Part shown: piece after piece, positions 44,220 through 52,977 of the stretch
Layout: each line of letters opens with the position of its first letter
Position numbering within the stretch: the first letter of the stretch is position 1
From: Streptomonospora salina
GTDB lineage: Bacteria > Actinomycetota > Actinomycetes > Streptosporangiales > Streptosporangiaceae
Assembly: GCF_014204715.1 (NCBI RefSeq)
Contig: NZ_JACHLY010000001.1
Location: forward strand, 124,001 to 188,000
Length of the DNA: 64,000 nt
Direction: 5' to 3'
Notes under the pieces: generated by a model
The model's database searches: none
The model's input: the letters and a program-made list of their open reading frames with translations, nothing else
Told to the model about the DNA's origin: nothing
Translations under genes and position numbers: made by a program

Positions 44220-44655
44220 GCGAACAAACGTACTACAGGGGGGCACGGGCCCACACGAGAACGCCGGAACCGGCAGACACCGCGTTTCCGTTCTGCATGC
44301 GCACTCGGTTTTCGTTACGAAGTACCGGCATGCGGTGTTCTCCGACGCCCACCTTCACCGCATGGAGGAGGTCATGCGGTCGGTGTGCACCGACGTCGCG
44401 GCCGATCCGGTGGAGTCCGACGGCGCGGGCGAGCACGTCCACCCGCCGGTGCACCTCCCGCCCGACACCGCGGCCTCCACACCGGTCGACAGCCGCACGG
44501 GCGTGTCCCCGCGCCGGTCGCGCCCGGAATTCTGCGAGCGTGTCCGCCACTGCCAGCGCGGGCGAGCGGCCCCGGTCGGGCTCCTACTCCGCCGGCCCGG
44601 CCGGCGACACCCCGTCGACCGCGGTACGGCGGAGCACTGCCGACGACCCCGGTAG
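44218..44655 (+). pseudogene. tnpA: Decayed Y1 (HUH) transposase tnpA
   Basis: The plus frame from ATG 44218 reads GRHRVSVLHAHSVFVTKYRH, then AVFSDAHLHRMEEVMRSVC and HVHPPVHLPP, which follow the IS200 TnpA order (HUH motif kept as HVH). After about 44570 the family resemblance moves to another frame (SGSYSAGPAGDTP), so there is a frameshift. The segment that normally carries the catalytic tyrosine (LRQYIE) reads VRRSTAD. It is therefore inactive. Its ATG overlaps the tnpB start on the opposite strand. Confidence 0.75.
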
Positions 44656-44726
44656 CGTTCTCAACGGCCGCGGGTCCGGGCAGGCCGACGGGCCCGACAT
44701 CGCATCCTCGGGGGGGGGATCGGGAC

Positions 44727-45512
44727 ATGCAGAACAGGTTTTCCGGCAAGGTCGTGCTCATCACCGGCGCCGGCTCGGGGCTGGGCAGGGCCGCGGCGGT
44801 CGAGGTGGCGGCGGAGGGGGCGCGGCCGGCGCTCGTGGACGTCAGTGAGCGGGGGCTGGCCGATACCGCCGCGGCGGTCGAGGAGGCGGCGCCGGGCGCC
44901 GAGGCGCTGCGCATCACCGCCGACGTCACCGACGAGGACGCCGTCCGCCGCTACGTCGACGCGACCCGGCAGGCCTACGGCCGTATCGACGGGTTCTTCA
45001 ACAACGCCGGTGTCGAAGGCAGGCAGAACCTCACCGAGGACTACGGATCCGAGGAGTTCGACAGGGTGGTCGGGATCAACCTCCGCGGTGTCTTCCTCGG
45101 GCTCCGCTACGTGCTGGCGGTCATGCGCGAGCAGGGTTCGGGAACCGTGGTCAACACGGCGTCGGTCGGCGGTATCCGCGGTGTCGGCAACCAGTCCGGC
45201 TACGCCGCGTCCAAGCACGGTGTGGTGGGGCTGACCCGCAATTCGGGCATCGAATACGGCCCCTTCGGGATCTCGGTCAAGGCCATCGCGCCGGGCGCGA
45301 TCATGACCCCGATGGTCGAGGAGTCCCTGAAGCAGATCGACCCGGAGAACTGGCAGGAGGCGGGGCGCGAGTTCGTCAGCGCGAACCCGATGCGGCGCTT
45401 CGGCCGCCCCGAGGAGATCGGGCATCTCGTCGCGTTCCTGCTGTCCGACCAGGCCGGATTCATCAACGCCACCACGGTGCCGATCGACGGCGGCCAATCG
45501 GAGCAGTACTGA
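44727..45512 (+). CDS. Short-chain dehydrogenase/reductase
   Basis: 261 residues, classical SDR. Cofactor loop TGAGSGLG (about 13-20), NNAG, the catalytic serine in TASVGG and the YAASK pair near residue 160 are all present, as is the C-terminal substrate-closing AIAPGAIMTPM. It oxidises or reduces an alcohol/ketone with NAD(P). It lies between the IS element and pafBC, on the strand opposite the surrounding tat and paf genes, so it may have arrived with or beside the insertion. Confidence 0.9.
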   Translation: MQNRFSGKVVLITGAGSGLGRAAAVEVAAEGARPALVDVSERGLADTAAAVEEAAPGAEALRITADVTDEDAVRRYVDATRQAYGRIDGFFNNAGVEGRQNLTEDYGSEEFDRVVGINLRGVFLGLRYVLAVMREQGSGTVVNTASVGGIRGVGNQSGYAASKHGVVGLTRNSGIEYGPFGISVKAIAPGAIMTPMVEESLKQIDPENWQEAGREFVSANPMRRFGRPEEIGHLVAFLLSDQAGFINATTVPIDGGQSEQY

Positions 45513-45516
45513 TCCC

Positions 45517-45547
45517 CGCGGCTGCGCCCCGCCGGGGCGCAGCCGCG
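45517..45547. terminator. 14-bp perfect hairpin between SDR and pafBC
   Basis: CGCGGCTGCGCCCC (45517-45530) and its exact complement (45534-45547) form a 14-bp stem with a 3-base loop, five bases after the SDR stop and upstream of the convergent pafBC stop. Confidence 0.75.
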
Positions 45548-45626
45548 TGCCGACGCGCGTGCTCCCGGGGCGGTCAGATGCAGCGGGCCGCGCGCCGAAA
45601 CGGTCGGGGCCGCCGCGGCGATCCGG

Positions 45627-47702
45627 TCAGCCGTCCTGCCCGTAGGCGGCCAGGGCTCCCCGCGCCTCCTCGCGCACCCGTTCGGCCAACTCCAGCGGGG
45701 CCACCACGCGCGCCAGCGGCCCCAGGCGCAGCGCCAGCCGGCACACCCACGCCGGCGCCGGGGTGCGCAGGACCGCGCGCACCCGCCCGCCCTCGAACTC
45801 GCGCACCGACGAGCACAGGTACTCCTCGGTGACCCACCGTGCCGCGGGGGCGAGGTCCAGCGTCACGCGGGCGTCGTCGGCCGACAGCTGCAGCACGCCC
45901 TCGCTGAGGTCGCGGCGCCGGGCGCGGTCCGGGACCTGCGCGGGCTCGGGCAGCACCGTCAGGTCCAGCACGCGGTCCAGCCGGAACAGCCGCACGTCGC
46001 CGCGCAGCCGGCACCAGCCCTCCAGGAACGCGTGGCCGTCGTGCACCACCAGCCCCATGGGGTCGACGTCGCGCTCGGTGACCTCGTCGGCGTAGCCGGC
46101 CAGGTACCGCAGGTGCACCAGCTGCCCGCTCCGCAGCGCTTCGTCGCAGCGCCGCTGGACCTCGCGCACCTCGTCGCCGAGTTCGATGCGCACCCCCACC
46201 GACCCCGCCAGGCGCTCCAGCGGGTCGGGGGCCTCCTCGGCGGCGCCGGCTTCGCGGGCACCCGCGGCCTCGCCGATTCCGGACGGGGCGGCCGCCGCGG
46301 ACCGCAGCTTCTCGCCGACCCGCTTGAGCGCCTCGCTGTCGGCCACACCGGGCAGTTCGGCCAGCAGTTCGACGCCGATGACCAGACTGGCGGCCTCGTC
46401 GGCGGTCAGCCGCAGCGGCTGGGCCAGGGTGTCGGCGTTGCCGATGATGATCTCGCCGGTGGCCTCGGCGGCCTCCAGATCGACGTCGATCAGGTCACCG
46501 GGAGTGTAGCCGGGCAACCCGCACATCCACAGCAGGCTCAGGTCCTTGAGCACCTGGCGCTGGTCGAGGTTGAAGTGGGCGGCGACCTCGGGCACGCGCA
46601 CGTCGTGGCTGAGGGCGTAGGGCACCAGCATCAGCAGCCGGCGCAGCTGCTCGGAGGAGGCCGACTGGCGGCGGGTGGCGGTCCAGGGGCCGGGGCCCTC
46701 GTCGGATGCGGCGGCATCACGCGGATCGGGGTCGCGGGCGGCCAGCTCGGCCAGGTGGGCGGCCACGGCTTCGCGGGCCTCGGCGGGCGCCTCGATCACC
46801 GCGCGGTCGCCGAAGCGGGCCACCGCCCCGACGAGGTCGGCGACGTCGGTGTAGGGCAGGTCGAGCACGTCCCAGCGCCGGTTCTCGGCGCTGTGCTCGC
46901 CGGCCACGATGCGCTGGGCGGAGCGGCGCAACTCGTGCCCGGCGTCGGCGCGGACCCGTACCCGGGCCAGCCCTTGCGGCTCGCTGCTGCGGCCCAGCCG
47001 CACCACCGTGCGCACGTCGACCCCCTCGGGCACGTGGACGGGCGGGCCCGCGGAGGCGACCTCGACCTCGCCGGCGATGCGGCCCAGCCGGAAGACCCGG
47101 CGGTCCCCGCGGTCGCGGTCGTAGCCGGCGACGTACCAGTGGCCGTGGACGTTGACCACACCCCAGGGCTCCAGGCTGCGCCGGGCGGCGGCTTCGTCGC
47201 CGGGCTTGCGGTAGTCGAAGCGGATCGGCCGGCGGTCGCGCACCGCCTGCCAGATCGGAAGGAACGCCGGTTCCTCGGTGCCCAGCACGGGTGTGAGGGC
47301 GGGGGCGGCGTCGGTGTCGACGGGTACTCCGGCGGCGCGCAGCTTGAGGATGGCGTTGGCGGCGGCCTCGCCGAGCGCGGCGTGCCGCCAGGCGCGGGCG
47401 GCCAGGCCGAGCACGGCGGCCTCGTCGGCCAGCAGCTCGATCTCGGGCAGCCGGTAGTGGGCCCGCAGGATGCGGTAGCCCTCCTCGCCGCTCCAGACGT
47501 CGCCGCCGCCGGTCTCGATCGGGATCCCGGAGTCGCGCAGTTCGCGCTTGTCCCGTTCGAACATCCGCTTGAAGGCGGAGTCGGTTTCGGCGTCCTCGTA
47601 GCCGGCGACCGTCGAACGGATCTCCCGCGCGGTGAGGAAGCGCCGGGTGGCCAGCAGGCAGATCACCAGGTTGAGCTGCCGTTCGGTCTTCTTGCGCGAC
47701 AT
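45627..47702 (-). CDS. pafBC: Fused PafB-PafC WYL-domain transcriptional activator
   Basis: 691 residues, equal to PafB plus PafC. Each half has a winged-helix N-terminus (first: LVICLLATRRFLTAREIRSTVAGY; second: SSEQLRRLLMLVPYALSHDVRVPEVAAHFNL), a WYL domain (RDRRPIRFDYRKPGD; GQLVHLRYLAGYADEVTERDV) and a C-terminal WCX extension. In mycobacteria PafB and PafC are separate genes and form a complex that activates the RecA-independent DNA-damage response; single-chain forms are known in some genera. It keeps its usual place near the proteasome genes, though two genes and an IS now lie before tatA. Confidence 0.92.
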   Translation of the reverse strand: MSRKKTERQLNLVICLLATRRFLTAREIRSTVAGYEDAETDSAFKRMFERDKRELRDSGIPIETGGGDVWSGEEGYRILRAHYRLPEIELLADEAAVLGLAARAWRHAALGEAAANAILKLRAAGVPVDTDAAPALTPVLGTEEPAFLPIWQAVRDRRPIRFDYRKPGDEAAARRSLEPWGVVNVHGHWYVAGYDRDRGDRRVFRLGRIAGEVEVASAGPPVHVPEGVDVRTVVRLGRSSEPQGLARVRVRADAGHELRRSAQRIVAGEHSAENRRWDVLDLPYTDVADLVGAVARFGDRAVIEAPAEAREAVAAHLAELAARDPDPRDAAASDEGPGPWTATRRQSASSEQLRRLLMLVPYALSHDVRVPEVAAHFNLDQRQVLKDLSLLWMCGLPGYTPGDLIDVDLEAAEATGEIIIGNADTLAQPLRLTADEAASLVIGVELLAELPGVADSEALKRVGEKLRSAAAAPSGIGEAAGAREAGAAEEAPDPLERLAGSVGVRIELGDEVREVQRRCDEALRSGQLVHLRYLAGYADEVTERDVDPMGLVVHDGHAFLEGWCRLRGDVRLFRLDRVLDLTVLPEPAQVPDRARRRDLSEGVLQLSADDARVTLDLAPAARWVTEEYLCSSVREFEGGRVRAVLRTPAPAWVCRLALRLGPLARVVAPLELAERVREEARGALAAYGQDG

Positions 47703-47824
47703 CGGACCTCCGTTATCCTTCCGCGCCGCGGCCGCGGGCCTTCACGCCCTGACGGTACCGCGCCCGGGAGGCGGGAGTGACGCCGTGCACAACCGGCGCC
47801 CGCGCACGGGGCGGGGCCGCCGGA

Positions 47825-47869
47825 CGCGCAGGGGCGCCCGGCCCGGAGCGGGCCGGGCGCCCCTGCGCG
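47825..47869 (-). terminator. 20-bp perfect hairpin after the FKBP gene
   Basis: Positions 47825-47844 pair perfectly with 47850-47869 around a 5-base loop, the longest perfect hairpin I found in the window. It lies 15 bases after the FKBP stop codon and is very probably the terminator separating that gene from pafBC. Confidence 0.8.
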
Positions 47870-47883
47870 CGGAAACCGTGCGG

Positions 47884-48978
47884 TCAGCCGTCGTCGGAGC
47901 CGCCGCCGTCGCCCGAGCCACTACCGTCGCCGGATCCCTCGCCCGATCCCTCGCCGGAGCCGTCGCCCTGCTCCTCTTGGGGTGCGCTGTTGACCGCGTC
48001 GAGGATGTCGATGACGAACACCAGGGTGCCCTCGGGCGCCCCCTGCTGCGCGGCGCTGTCGCCGTAGGCCAGGTCCGGCGGAACGACCAGCAGCATGCGG
48101 CTGCCGACGTTCGCACCGACCAGGCCCTCGTCCCAGCCCTCGATGACCTGGCCGTCGCCGATGAGGAAGGTGGCGGGCACGCCTTCGGCGCCCTCGCGGC
48201 TCCAGGTGGAGTCGAACTCCTCGCCGTTGTTCCACTGCACGCCGGTGTACTGCACGACCAGCTGCTGGCCCGCCTCGACCTCGGGACCGTCGCCCTGGAT
48301 CAGCGCTTCGGTCCGCATCTCCGCCGGAGGATCGGTGTCCTCGGGGACGGTGATGTCGGGCTGGTCGTGGCCGCTCTGCTCGACGGTGGGCAGCCCGTCA
48401 CCGCCCTCGCTGTCCTGCTGGCCGGGCACGACCTCGGCCTCGCCGTAGCGTTTGCGGATGTCCAGTACCGACACCGAGCTGCCCGGTTCGGGCGAGGGCT
48501 GGCCCTGCTGCTGGGCCTGCTCGGGGTCCTGGGGCGGGAAGGCGTAGACGACCCGGGTGCCGACCGGCTGGTTGACCAGGCTCTCGGTCAGGTTCTCCTG
48601 GAGCTGGCCGAGGTTGAGCAGGATGGGGGCGTCGGCCTCATACGTCGACTGGGTCTGCTCCGCCTTGCCCTCGGCGGTCCACTGGTACTCCACGACGTCG
48701 GCCTGGACGATGTCGCCGCCGCGGATGAGGTCGTTCTCGCCGTCGCCCTTCTCGACCACGCCGGAGACCTGCTCCTGGGGCGGGGCCTTGCCGCTGAAGT
48801 CGACCTCGGGTTCCGTGCCGAATTCGCCGCTCACCTCGGGCAGCCGGTCGTCGATCTCCTGGCGGTCGGTCTCCAGGAAGGCGGGCGTGCGCCAGTCCTC
48901 GGGGATGGCACTGCAGCTCGACACCGCGAGCAGCACGGCAAAAGACGGCACCGCGATGGCGGCGGCACGCAGTCGCAT
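47884..48978 (-). CDS. FKBP-type peptidyl-prolyl isomerase lipoprotein
   Basis: 364 residues. A lipoprotein signal (VPSFAVLLAVSSC, lipid cysteine about residue 22) precedes a degenerate first FKBP-like region and a full FKBP domain (VEAGQQLVVQYTGVQWNNGEEFDSTW, then FLIGDGQVIEGWDEGLVGANVGSRMLLVVPPDLAYGDSAA). A Gly/Ser/Asp-rich low-complexity tail ends the protein. It should fold extracytoplasmic proteins. An FKBP gene between pafA and pafBC is usual in actinobacteria. Confidence 0.9.
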   Translation of the reverse strand: MRLRAAAIAVPSFAVLLAVSSCSAIPEDWRTPAFLETDRQEIDDRLPEVSGEFGTEPEVDFSGKAPPQEQVSGVVEKGDGENDLIRGGDIVQADVVEYQWTAEGKAEQTQSTYEADAPILLNLGQLQENLTESLVNQPVGTRVVYAFPPQDPEQAQQQGQPSPEPGSSVSVLDIRKRYGEAEVVPGQQDSEGGDGLPTVEQSGHDQPDITVPEDTDPPAEMRTEALIQGDGPEVEAGQQLVVQYTGVQWNNGEEFDSTWSREGAEGVPATFLIGDGQVIEGWDEGLVGANVGSRMLLVVPPDLAYGDSAAQQGAPEGTLVFVIDILDAVNSAPQEEQGDGSGEGSGEGSGDGSGSGDGGGSDDG

Positions 48979-49149
48979 AGGTCACTACCTCAGATATCCG
49001 GCTCGGGTCCCCGACACACTATCGGAGTGCCCATGATGCAGTAGTTCTGTGAGAACAGCGTAAGAGCCGGAAGCGCGCGGTGACATACCGATCGCATACC
49101 GGTCGGCGCGCCCGCCCCGCCCCGGGCGCGCCGGTTGCGCGGACCGGGG

Positions 49150-50508
49150 CTACATGCCGGCGATGAGCTTGTCGACGCGCTCGTCGACGGACTTGAAGGG
49201 GTCCTTGCACAGCACCGTGCGCTGAGCCTGGTCGTTGAGCTTGAGGTGGACCCAGTCGACGGTGAAGTCGCGCCGCTTCTCCTGGGCCTTGCGGATGAAC
49301 TCGCCGCGCAGCCGGGCCCGGGTGCTCTGGGGCGGCACCGACTTGGCCTCGAAGGAGTGCAGGTCGCCGATGACGCGGTCCATCTGGCCCTTGCGCTGCA
49401 TCAGGTAGAACAGCCCGCGGTCGCGGTGGATGTCGTGGTACGTCAGATCCAGCTGGGCCACCCGCGGCGAGGACAGCGACAGCCCGTGCTTGGTTCGGTA
49501 GCGCTCCAGCAGCAGGTATTTGGACACCCAGTCGATCTCGCGCGCTACCAGTTCGAGGTTCTGGGTCTCGACGGCTTCGAGGGTGCGCGCCCACAGTTCC
49601 AGCACCCGCTTGCCGGTGGCGTCGGTGCCGTTGCGGTCGACGAAGTTCTGCACCTTCTCCAGGTATTCGCGCTGGATCTCCAGGGCGCTGGCCTCGCGCC
49701 CGTTGGCCAGGCGGACCTTGCGCCGCCCGGTCATGTCGTGGCTGATCTCGCGGATGGCGCGGATGGGGTTCTCCAGCGTGAAGTCGCGCATCACCACCCC
49801 GTTCTCGACCATGCGCAGCACCAGGTCGGTGGAGGCCAGCTTGAGCAGGGTGGTGACCTCGCTCATGTTGGAGTCGCCCACGATGACGTGCAGCCGGCGG
49901 AAGCGTTCGGCGTCGGCGTGGGGCTCGTCGCGGGTGTTGATGATGGGCCGCGACCGGGTGGTCGCCGAGGAGACGCCCTCCCAGATGTGCTCGGCGCGCT
50001 GGCTCACGCAGTACAGCGCGCCGCGGGGCGTCTGCAGCACCTTGCCGGCCCCGCACACGATCTGGCGGGTGACCAGGAAGGGGATGAGGATGTCGGCCAG
50101 CCGGCCGAACTCGCCGTGCCGCCCCACCAGGTAGTTCTCGTGGCAGCCGTAGGAGTTGCCGGCGGAGTCGGTGTTGTTCTTGAACAGGTAGATCTCGCCG
50201 GCGATGCCCTCTTCGTGCAGGCGCTGCTCGGCGTCGACCTGCAGCCCCTCCAGAATGCGCTCGCCGGCCTTGTCGTGGGCGATGAGGTCGGCGAGGCTGT
50301 CGCACTCGGGGGTGGCGTACTCGGGGTGGCTGCCCACGTCCAGGTAGAGCCGGGCGCCGTTGCGCAGGAACACGTTGCTGCTGCGGCCCCAGGAGACCAC
50401 GCGGCGGAACAGGTAGCGCGCCACCTCATCGGGGGAGAGCCGCCGCTGGCCCCGGAACGTGCAGGTGACGCCGTATTCGTTCTCAAGACCGAAGATCCGA
50501 CGTTCCAT
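49150..50508 (-). CDS. pafA: Pup--protein ligase PafA
   Basis: 452 residues, the exact family size. N-terminal [18 protein letters not shown] holds the ATP/Mg-binding glutamates of the carboxylate-amine ligase fold; [15 protein letters not shown] and [20 protein letters not shown] follow, with [20 protein letters not shown] in the centre. It lacks the Dop-specific loop. It joins the C-terminal Glu of Pup to substrate lysines. It lies downstream of prcA after a structured gap. Confidence 0.97.
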   Translation of the reverse strand: MERRIFGLENEYGVTCTFRGQRRLSPDEVARYLFRRVVSWGRSSNVFLRNGARLYLDVGSHPEYATPECDSLADLIAHDKAGERILEGLQVDAEQRLHEEGIAGEIYLFKNNTDSAGNSYGCHENYLVGRHGEFGRLADILIPFLVTRQIVCGAGKVLQTPRGALYCVSQRAEHIWEGVSSATTRSRPIINTRDEPHADAERFRRLHVIVGDSNMSEVTTLLKLASTDLVLRMVENGVVMRDFTLENPIRAIREISHDMTGRRKVRLANGREASALEIQREYLEKVQNFVDRNGTDATGKRVLELWARTLEAVETQNLELVAREIDWVSKYLLLERYRTKHGLSLSSPRVAQLDLTYHDIHRDRGLFYLMQRKGQMDRVIGDLHSFEAKSVPPQSTRARLRGEFIRKAQEKRRDFTVDWVHLKLNDQAQRTVLCKDPFKSVDERVDKLIAGM

Positions 50509-50610
50509 GTGGTCTCACCAATCCCGTCCTGTCACCGCCCCCGGCCGGTATCCGGAGTGCTGCAACGGCTCCCAGAGTATTCATCGCCCACGGGGGTGTG
50601 CGGAAACCCC

Positions 50611-50679
50611 GGCGGGCGCGGCCCCGCGCCGCGGCGCCCGCCGCTGCGGGCAGTGCCGGGCTGCCGGGCCGCGCCCGCC
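50611..50679 (-). terminator. Long-armed hairpin between prcA and pafA
   Basis: GGCGGGCGCGGCCC (50611-50624) pairs perfectly with GGGCCGCGCCCGCC (50666-50679) over 14 bp; the 41 bases between can fold further small hairpins. It lies just after the prcA stop and may terminate the pup-prcB-prcA transcript. Confidence 0.55.
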
Positions 50680-50688
50680 GATCGCGTG

Positions 50689-51468
50689 TCAGGAACCGTT
50701 CGTCCGGTCCTGGGAGCCGCCGCCCGGCTCCTCCGCCGCCGAATCCTGCGCCGGATCCGCTCCGCCCGACGCCGCACCCTCTTCCATCAGGGAGGTGAGC
50801 CGGTCGCCGGTGACGCGCCGGAACTTGCGGTGCTCGCGGCGCCCGCGCTCCAGGACGGCCACCTCCAGTCCGGAAGAGTCCAGATCACGCTCCTCGCCGT
50901 TCTCGTGGCGCAGCGCGTGCACGGCGGCGTTGACGGCGGCGCCGAGCGAGGCGTCCTTGTCGAACCGCTCCTTGAGGGCGGTGGTGACCTGCTCCGCCGA
51001 TCCGCCCATCGCCAGATAGCCCTGCTCGTCGACCACCGAGCCGTCGAAGGTGATGCGGTAGATCTGGTCGGAGGCGGCGTCGTCGCCGACCTCGGCGACG
51101 ACGATCTCCACCTCCCAGGGCTTGTTGCTCTCGCTGAAGACGGTGCCCAGGGTCTGGGCGTAGATGTTGGCCAGCACCCGGCCGCTGACGTCGCTGCGGT
51201 CGTAGGCGTAGCCGCGCACGTCGGCGAGGCGCACCCCCATCTGGCGCAGGTTCTCGAACTCGTTGTAGCGGCCCACCGCGGCGAAGGCGATGCGGTCGTA
51301 GAGCTCGCTGATCTTGTGCAGGGTGCGGGAGATGTTGTCGGCAACGAACAGGATGCCGCCGTCGTACTGCAGCACGACGGCGCTTCGGCCGCGGGCGATG
51401 CCCTTGCGGGCATAGTCCGCCTTGTCCTTCATGCTCTGTTCGGGCGAAACGTAGAACGGCATCGACAC
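50689..51468 (-). CDS. prcA: Proteasome subunit alpha
   Basis: 259 residues if begun at GTG 51468, giving [23 protein letters not shown], which has the same length as M. tuberculosis PrcA from its first residue, and AAAGGA ten bases upstream; ATG 51462 is the alternative. The alpha-subunit gate region, [12 protein letters not shown] and [10 protein letters not shown] are typical. Alpha rings cap the beta rings and form the ATPase docking surface. The Ser/Gly/Asp-rich tail is poorly conserved. The gene follows prcB after 40 bp. Confidence 0.95.
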   Translation of the reverse strand: MSMPFYVSPEQSMKDKADYARKGIARGRSAVVLQYDGGILFVADNISRTLHKISELYDRIAFAAVGRYNEFENLRQMGVRLADVRGYAYDRSDVSGRVLANIYAQTLGTVFSESNKPWEVEIVVAEVGDDAASDQIYRITFDGSVVDEQGYLAMGGSAEQVTTALKERFDKDASLGAAVNAAVHALRHENGEERDLDSSGLEVAVLERGRREHRKFRRVTGDRLTSLMEEGAASGGADPAQDSAAEEPGGGSQDRTNGS

Positions 51469-51508
51469 CGCGAATCGTTCCTTTGCTACAGATCGTCGGG
51501 GCGGGGGC

Positions 51509-52357
51509 TCAGCGCAGCGGTGCCCGAGGGCCGTCGGGCCGCTGCGCACGCTCCTCGACCACCGCGGTGGCCAGGCGCGCGACGTCCTCCTCCGCCATGC
51601 GGCGGTGGCCGTCCTCGGTGATCACGTCGACCAGCGGGTAGATCTTGCGGTGCAGATCGGGGCCGCCGGTGGCGGAATCGTCGTCGGCGGCGTCGTAGAG
51701 CGCTTGGAGCGCCACGCGAACGGCGTCCTCCTCGGCCAGGTCGTCGCCGAAGAGCTTCTTGAGCGAACCGCGGGCATAGACCGCGCCCGATCCGATGGTG
51801 TGGTAGTCGTGCTCTTCGCTGCGCCCGCCGACGGCGTCGTAGCTGAAGATGCGGCCCAGGCCGCGATCGGTGTCGTAGCCCACCAGCAGCGGCAGCACCA
51901 CGAAGCCCTGCAGCGCCATGGGCAGGTTGCCCCGGATCATCGTGGCCAGCCGGTTGGCTTTGCCCTCAAGGGACAGCGAGCGCCCCTCCATCTTCTCGTA
52001 GTGCTCCAGCTCCACCTGGAACAGCTTGGCCATCTCGATGCCGACACCGGCGGCCCCCGCGATGGCCACGGCCGAGAACTCGTCGGTGCGGTAGAGCTTG
52101 TCCACGTCGCGGTTGGCGATGACGTTGCCGGTGGTCGCCCGGCGGTCGCCTGCCAGTACCACGCCGTCGGGGAAGGTCAGGGCGACGATCGTGGTGGCCT
52201 CGGGGGTCATGTGCGTCGTGGTGGCGCCCTGCGGGAGCTCCCGTGCGGTCGGCAGCAGGTCGGGAGCGACCACGCCGAGCAGCTCGGCGAACGAAGAGGT
52301 TCCCGGATTCATGAACGCGGCCGGCAGCTGTCCACCGCCGTCGAACGCTTCGGACAC
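51509..52357 (-). CDS. prcB: Proteasome subunit beta
   Basis: 282 residues from a GTG preceded by GAAGGGAG. A propeptide of about 54 residues ends at PEA, and the mature enzyme would begin [24 protein letters not shown], so Thr55 is the expected catalytic nucleophile. [12 protein letters not shown] and [18 protein letters not shown] are typical. It forms the two inner proteolytic rings of the 20S core. A 220-bp gap containing a small GC hairpin (52379-52397) separates it from pup. Confidence 0.96.
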   Translation of the reverse strand: MSEAFDGGGQLPAAFMNPGTSSFAELLGVVAPDLLPTARELPQGATTTHMTPEATTIVALTFPDGVVLAGDRRATTGNVIANRDVDKLYRTDEFSAVAIAGAAGVGIEMAKLFQVELEHYEKMEGRSLSLEGKANRLATMIRGNLPMALQGFVVLPLLVGYDTDRGLGRIFSYDAVGGRSEEHDYHTIGSGAVYARGSLKKLFGDDLAEEDAVRVALQALYDAADDDSATGGPDLHRKIYPLVDVITEDGHRRMAEEDVARLATAVVEERAQRPDGPRAPLR

Positions 52358-52578
52358 TCGGCTCCCTTCGGATTGCGCCCCGCCCGGTGGGGGCGGGCGG
52401 GACGCGTGAGGTTGTTCTGTCGGCAGGTACCGGCGACCCTAGTGAGCGCCGAGACGAGCGGCGCACCGGCGTGCCGGGACTTGGCTGAGAGCGAACCGGC
52501 CGGCGGCCCGGCCCCCCGGCCGGGGCCGTTCCCGCCGCGCCGGGTGCCGCGGCACCCGGCCTCCGCCCGGGTCGCGGA

Positions 52579-52782
52579 TCACTGGCCGCCCTTCTGCACG
52601 AACTGGCGCACGAAGTCCTCGCTGTTGGTTTCGAGAACCTCGTCGATCTCGTCGAGGATGTCGTCGGTGTCCTCGTCCAGCTTCTCGTTGCGCTCCTGCG
52701 CCTCGGTGCCGGCCTCGGTCTCCTCGACCTCTTCCTCATGGCGGCTGCCGTGCTTCTGGCCGCCGGTGTCCTTCGTCGCCAT
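52579..52782 (-). CDS. pup: Prokaryotic ubiquitin-like protein Pup
   Basis: 67 residues from ATG 52782 (GAGGAGG upstream). Mostly acidic and disordered, with the ARC-binding helix (DDILDEIDEVLETNSEDFVR) and the C-terminus QKGGQ. The final Gln must be deamidated by Dop to Glu before PafA can use it. The gene is between dop and prcB, the conserved order. Confidence 0.97.
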   Translation of the reverse strand: MATKDTGGQKHGSRHEEEVEETEAGTEAQERNEKLDEDTDDILDEIDEVLETNSEDFVRQFVQKGGQ

Positions 52783-52882
52783 GGATGCAACCTCCTCGAT
52801 GGAGCATTCGCCCTTATCTTGGCCCAAGCGCGGGCGCCTCAACCTCGATTGCGGTGCCTGTTGTGCTTGCGTTACCGGCCGC

Positions 52883-52973
52883 CCCGGGCACCGCCCTGTG
52901 CCCGGGCGAACGCGCCCCGCCGCACGGGGATTCCCGGCCGCCGGCGGGGCGGCCCTCCAGCGGGCGGGCCGCC
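52883..52973 (-). terminator. Two hairpins between dop and pup
   Basis: Immediately after the dop stop, GGCGGCCC (52948-52955) pairs with GGGCCGCC (52966-52973). Farther on, CCCGGGCAC (52883-52891) pairs with GTGCCCGGG (52898-52906) over 9 bp with a 6-base loop. They suggest that pup has its own promoter and is separated from dop at transcript level. Confidence 0.5.
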
Positions 52974-52977
52974 GGGC

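Larger units (their letters stand above)
42980..44700. mobile_element. IS200/IS605-type insertion element, tnpA decayed
   Basis: The element consists of an intact tnpB (minus), a frameshifted tnpA-like relic (plus) and a right end with hairpins at 42980-43082. The left end lies somewhere between the tnpA relic and about 44726 and could not be placed. It interrupts the tat-paf segment that is usually continuous in actinobacteria. Such elements give no target duplication, so none is expected. Confidence 0.75.
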
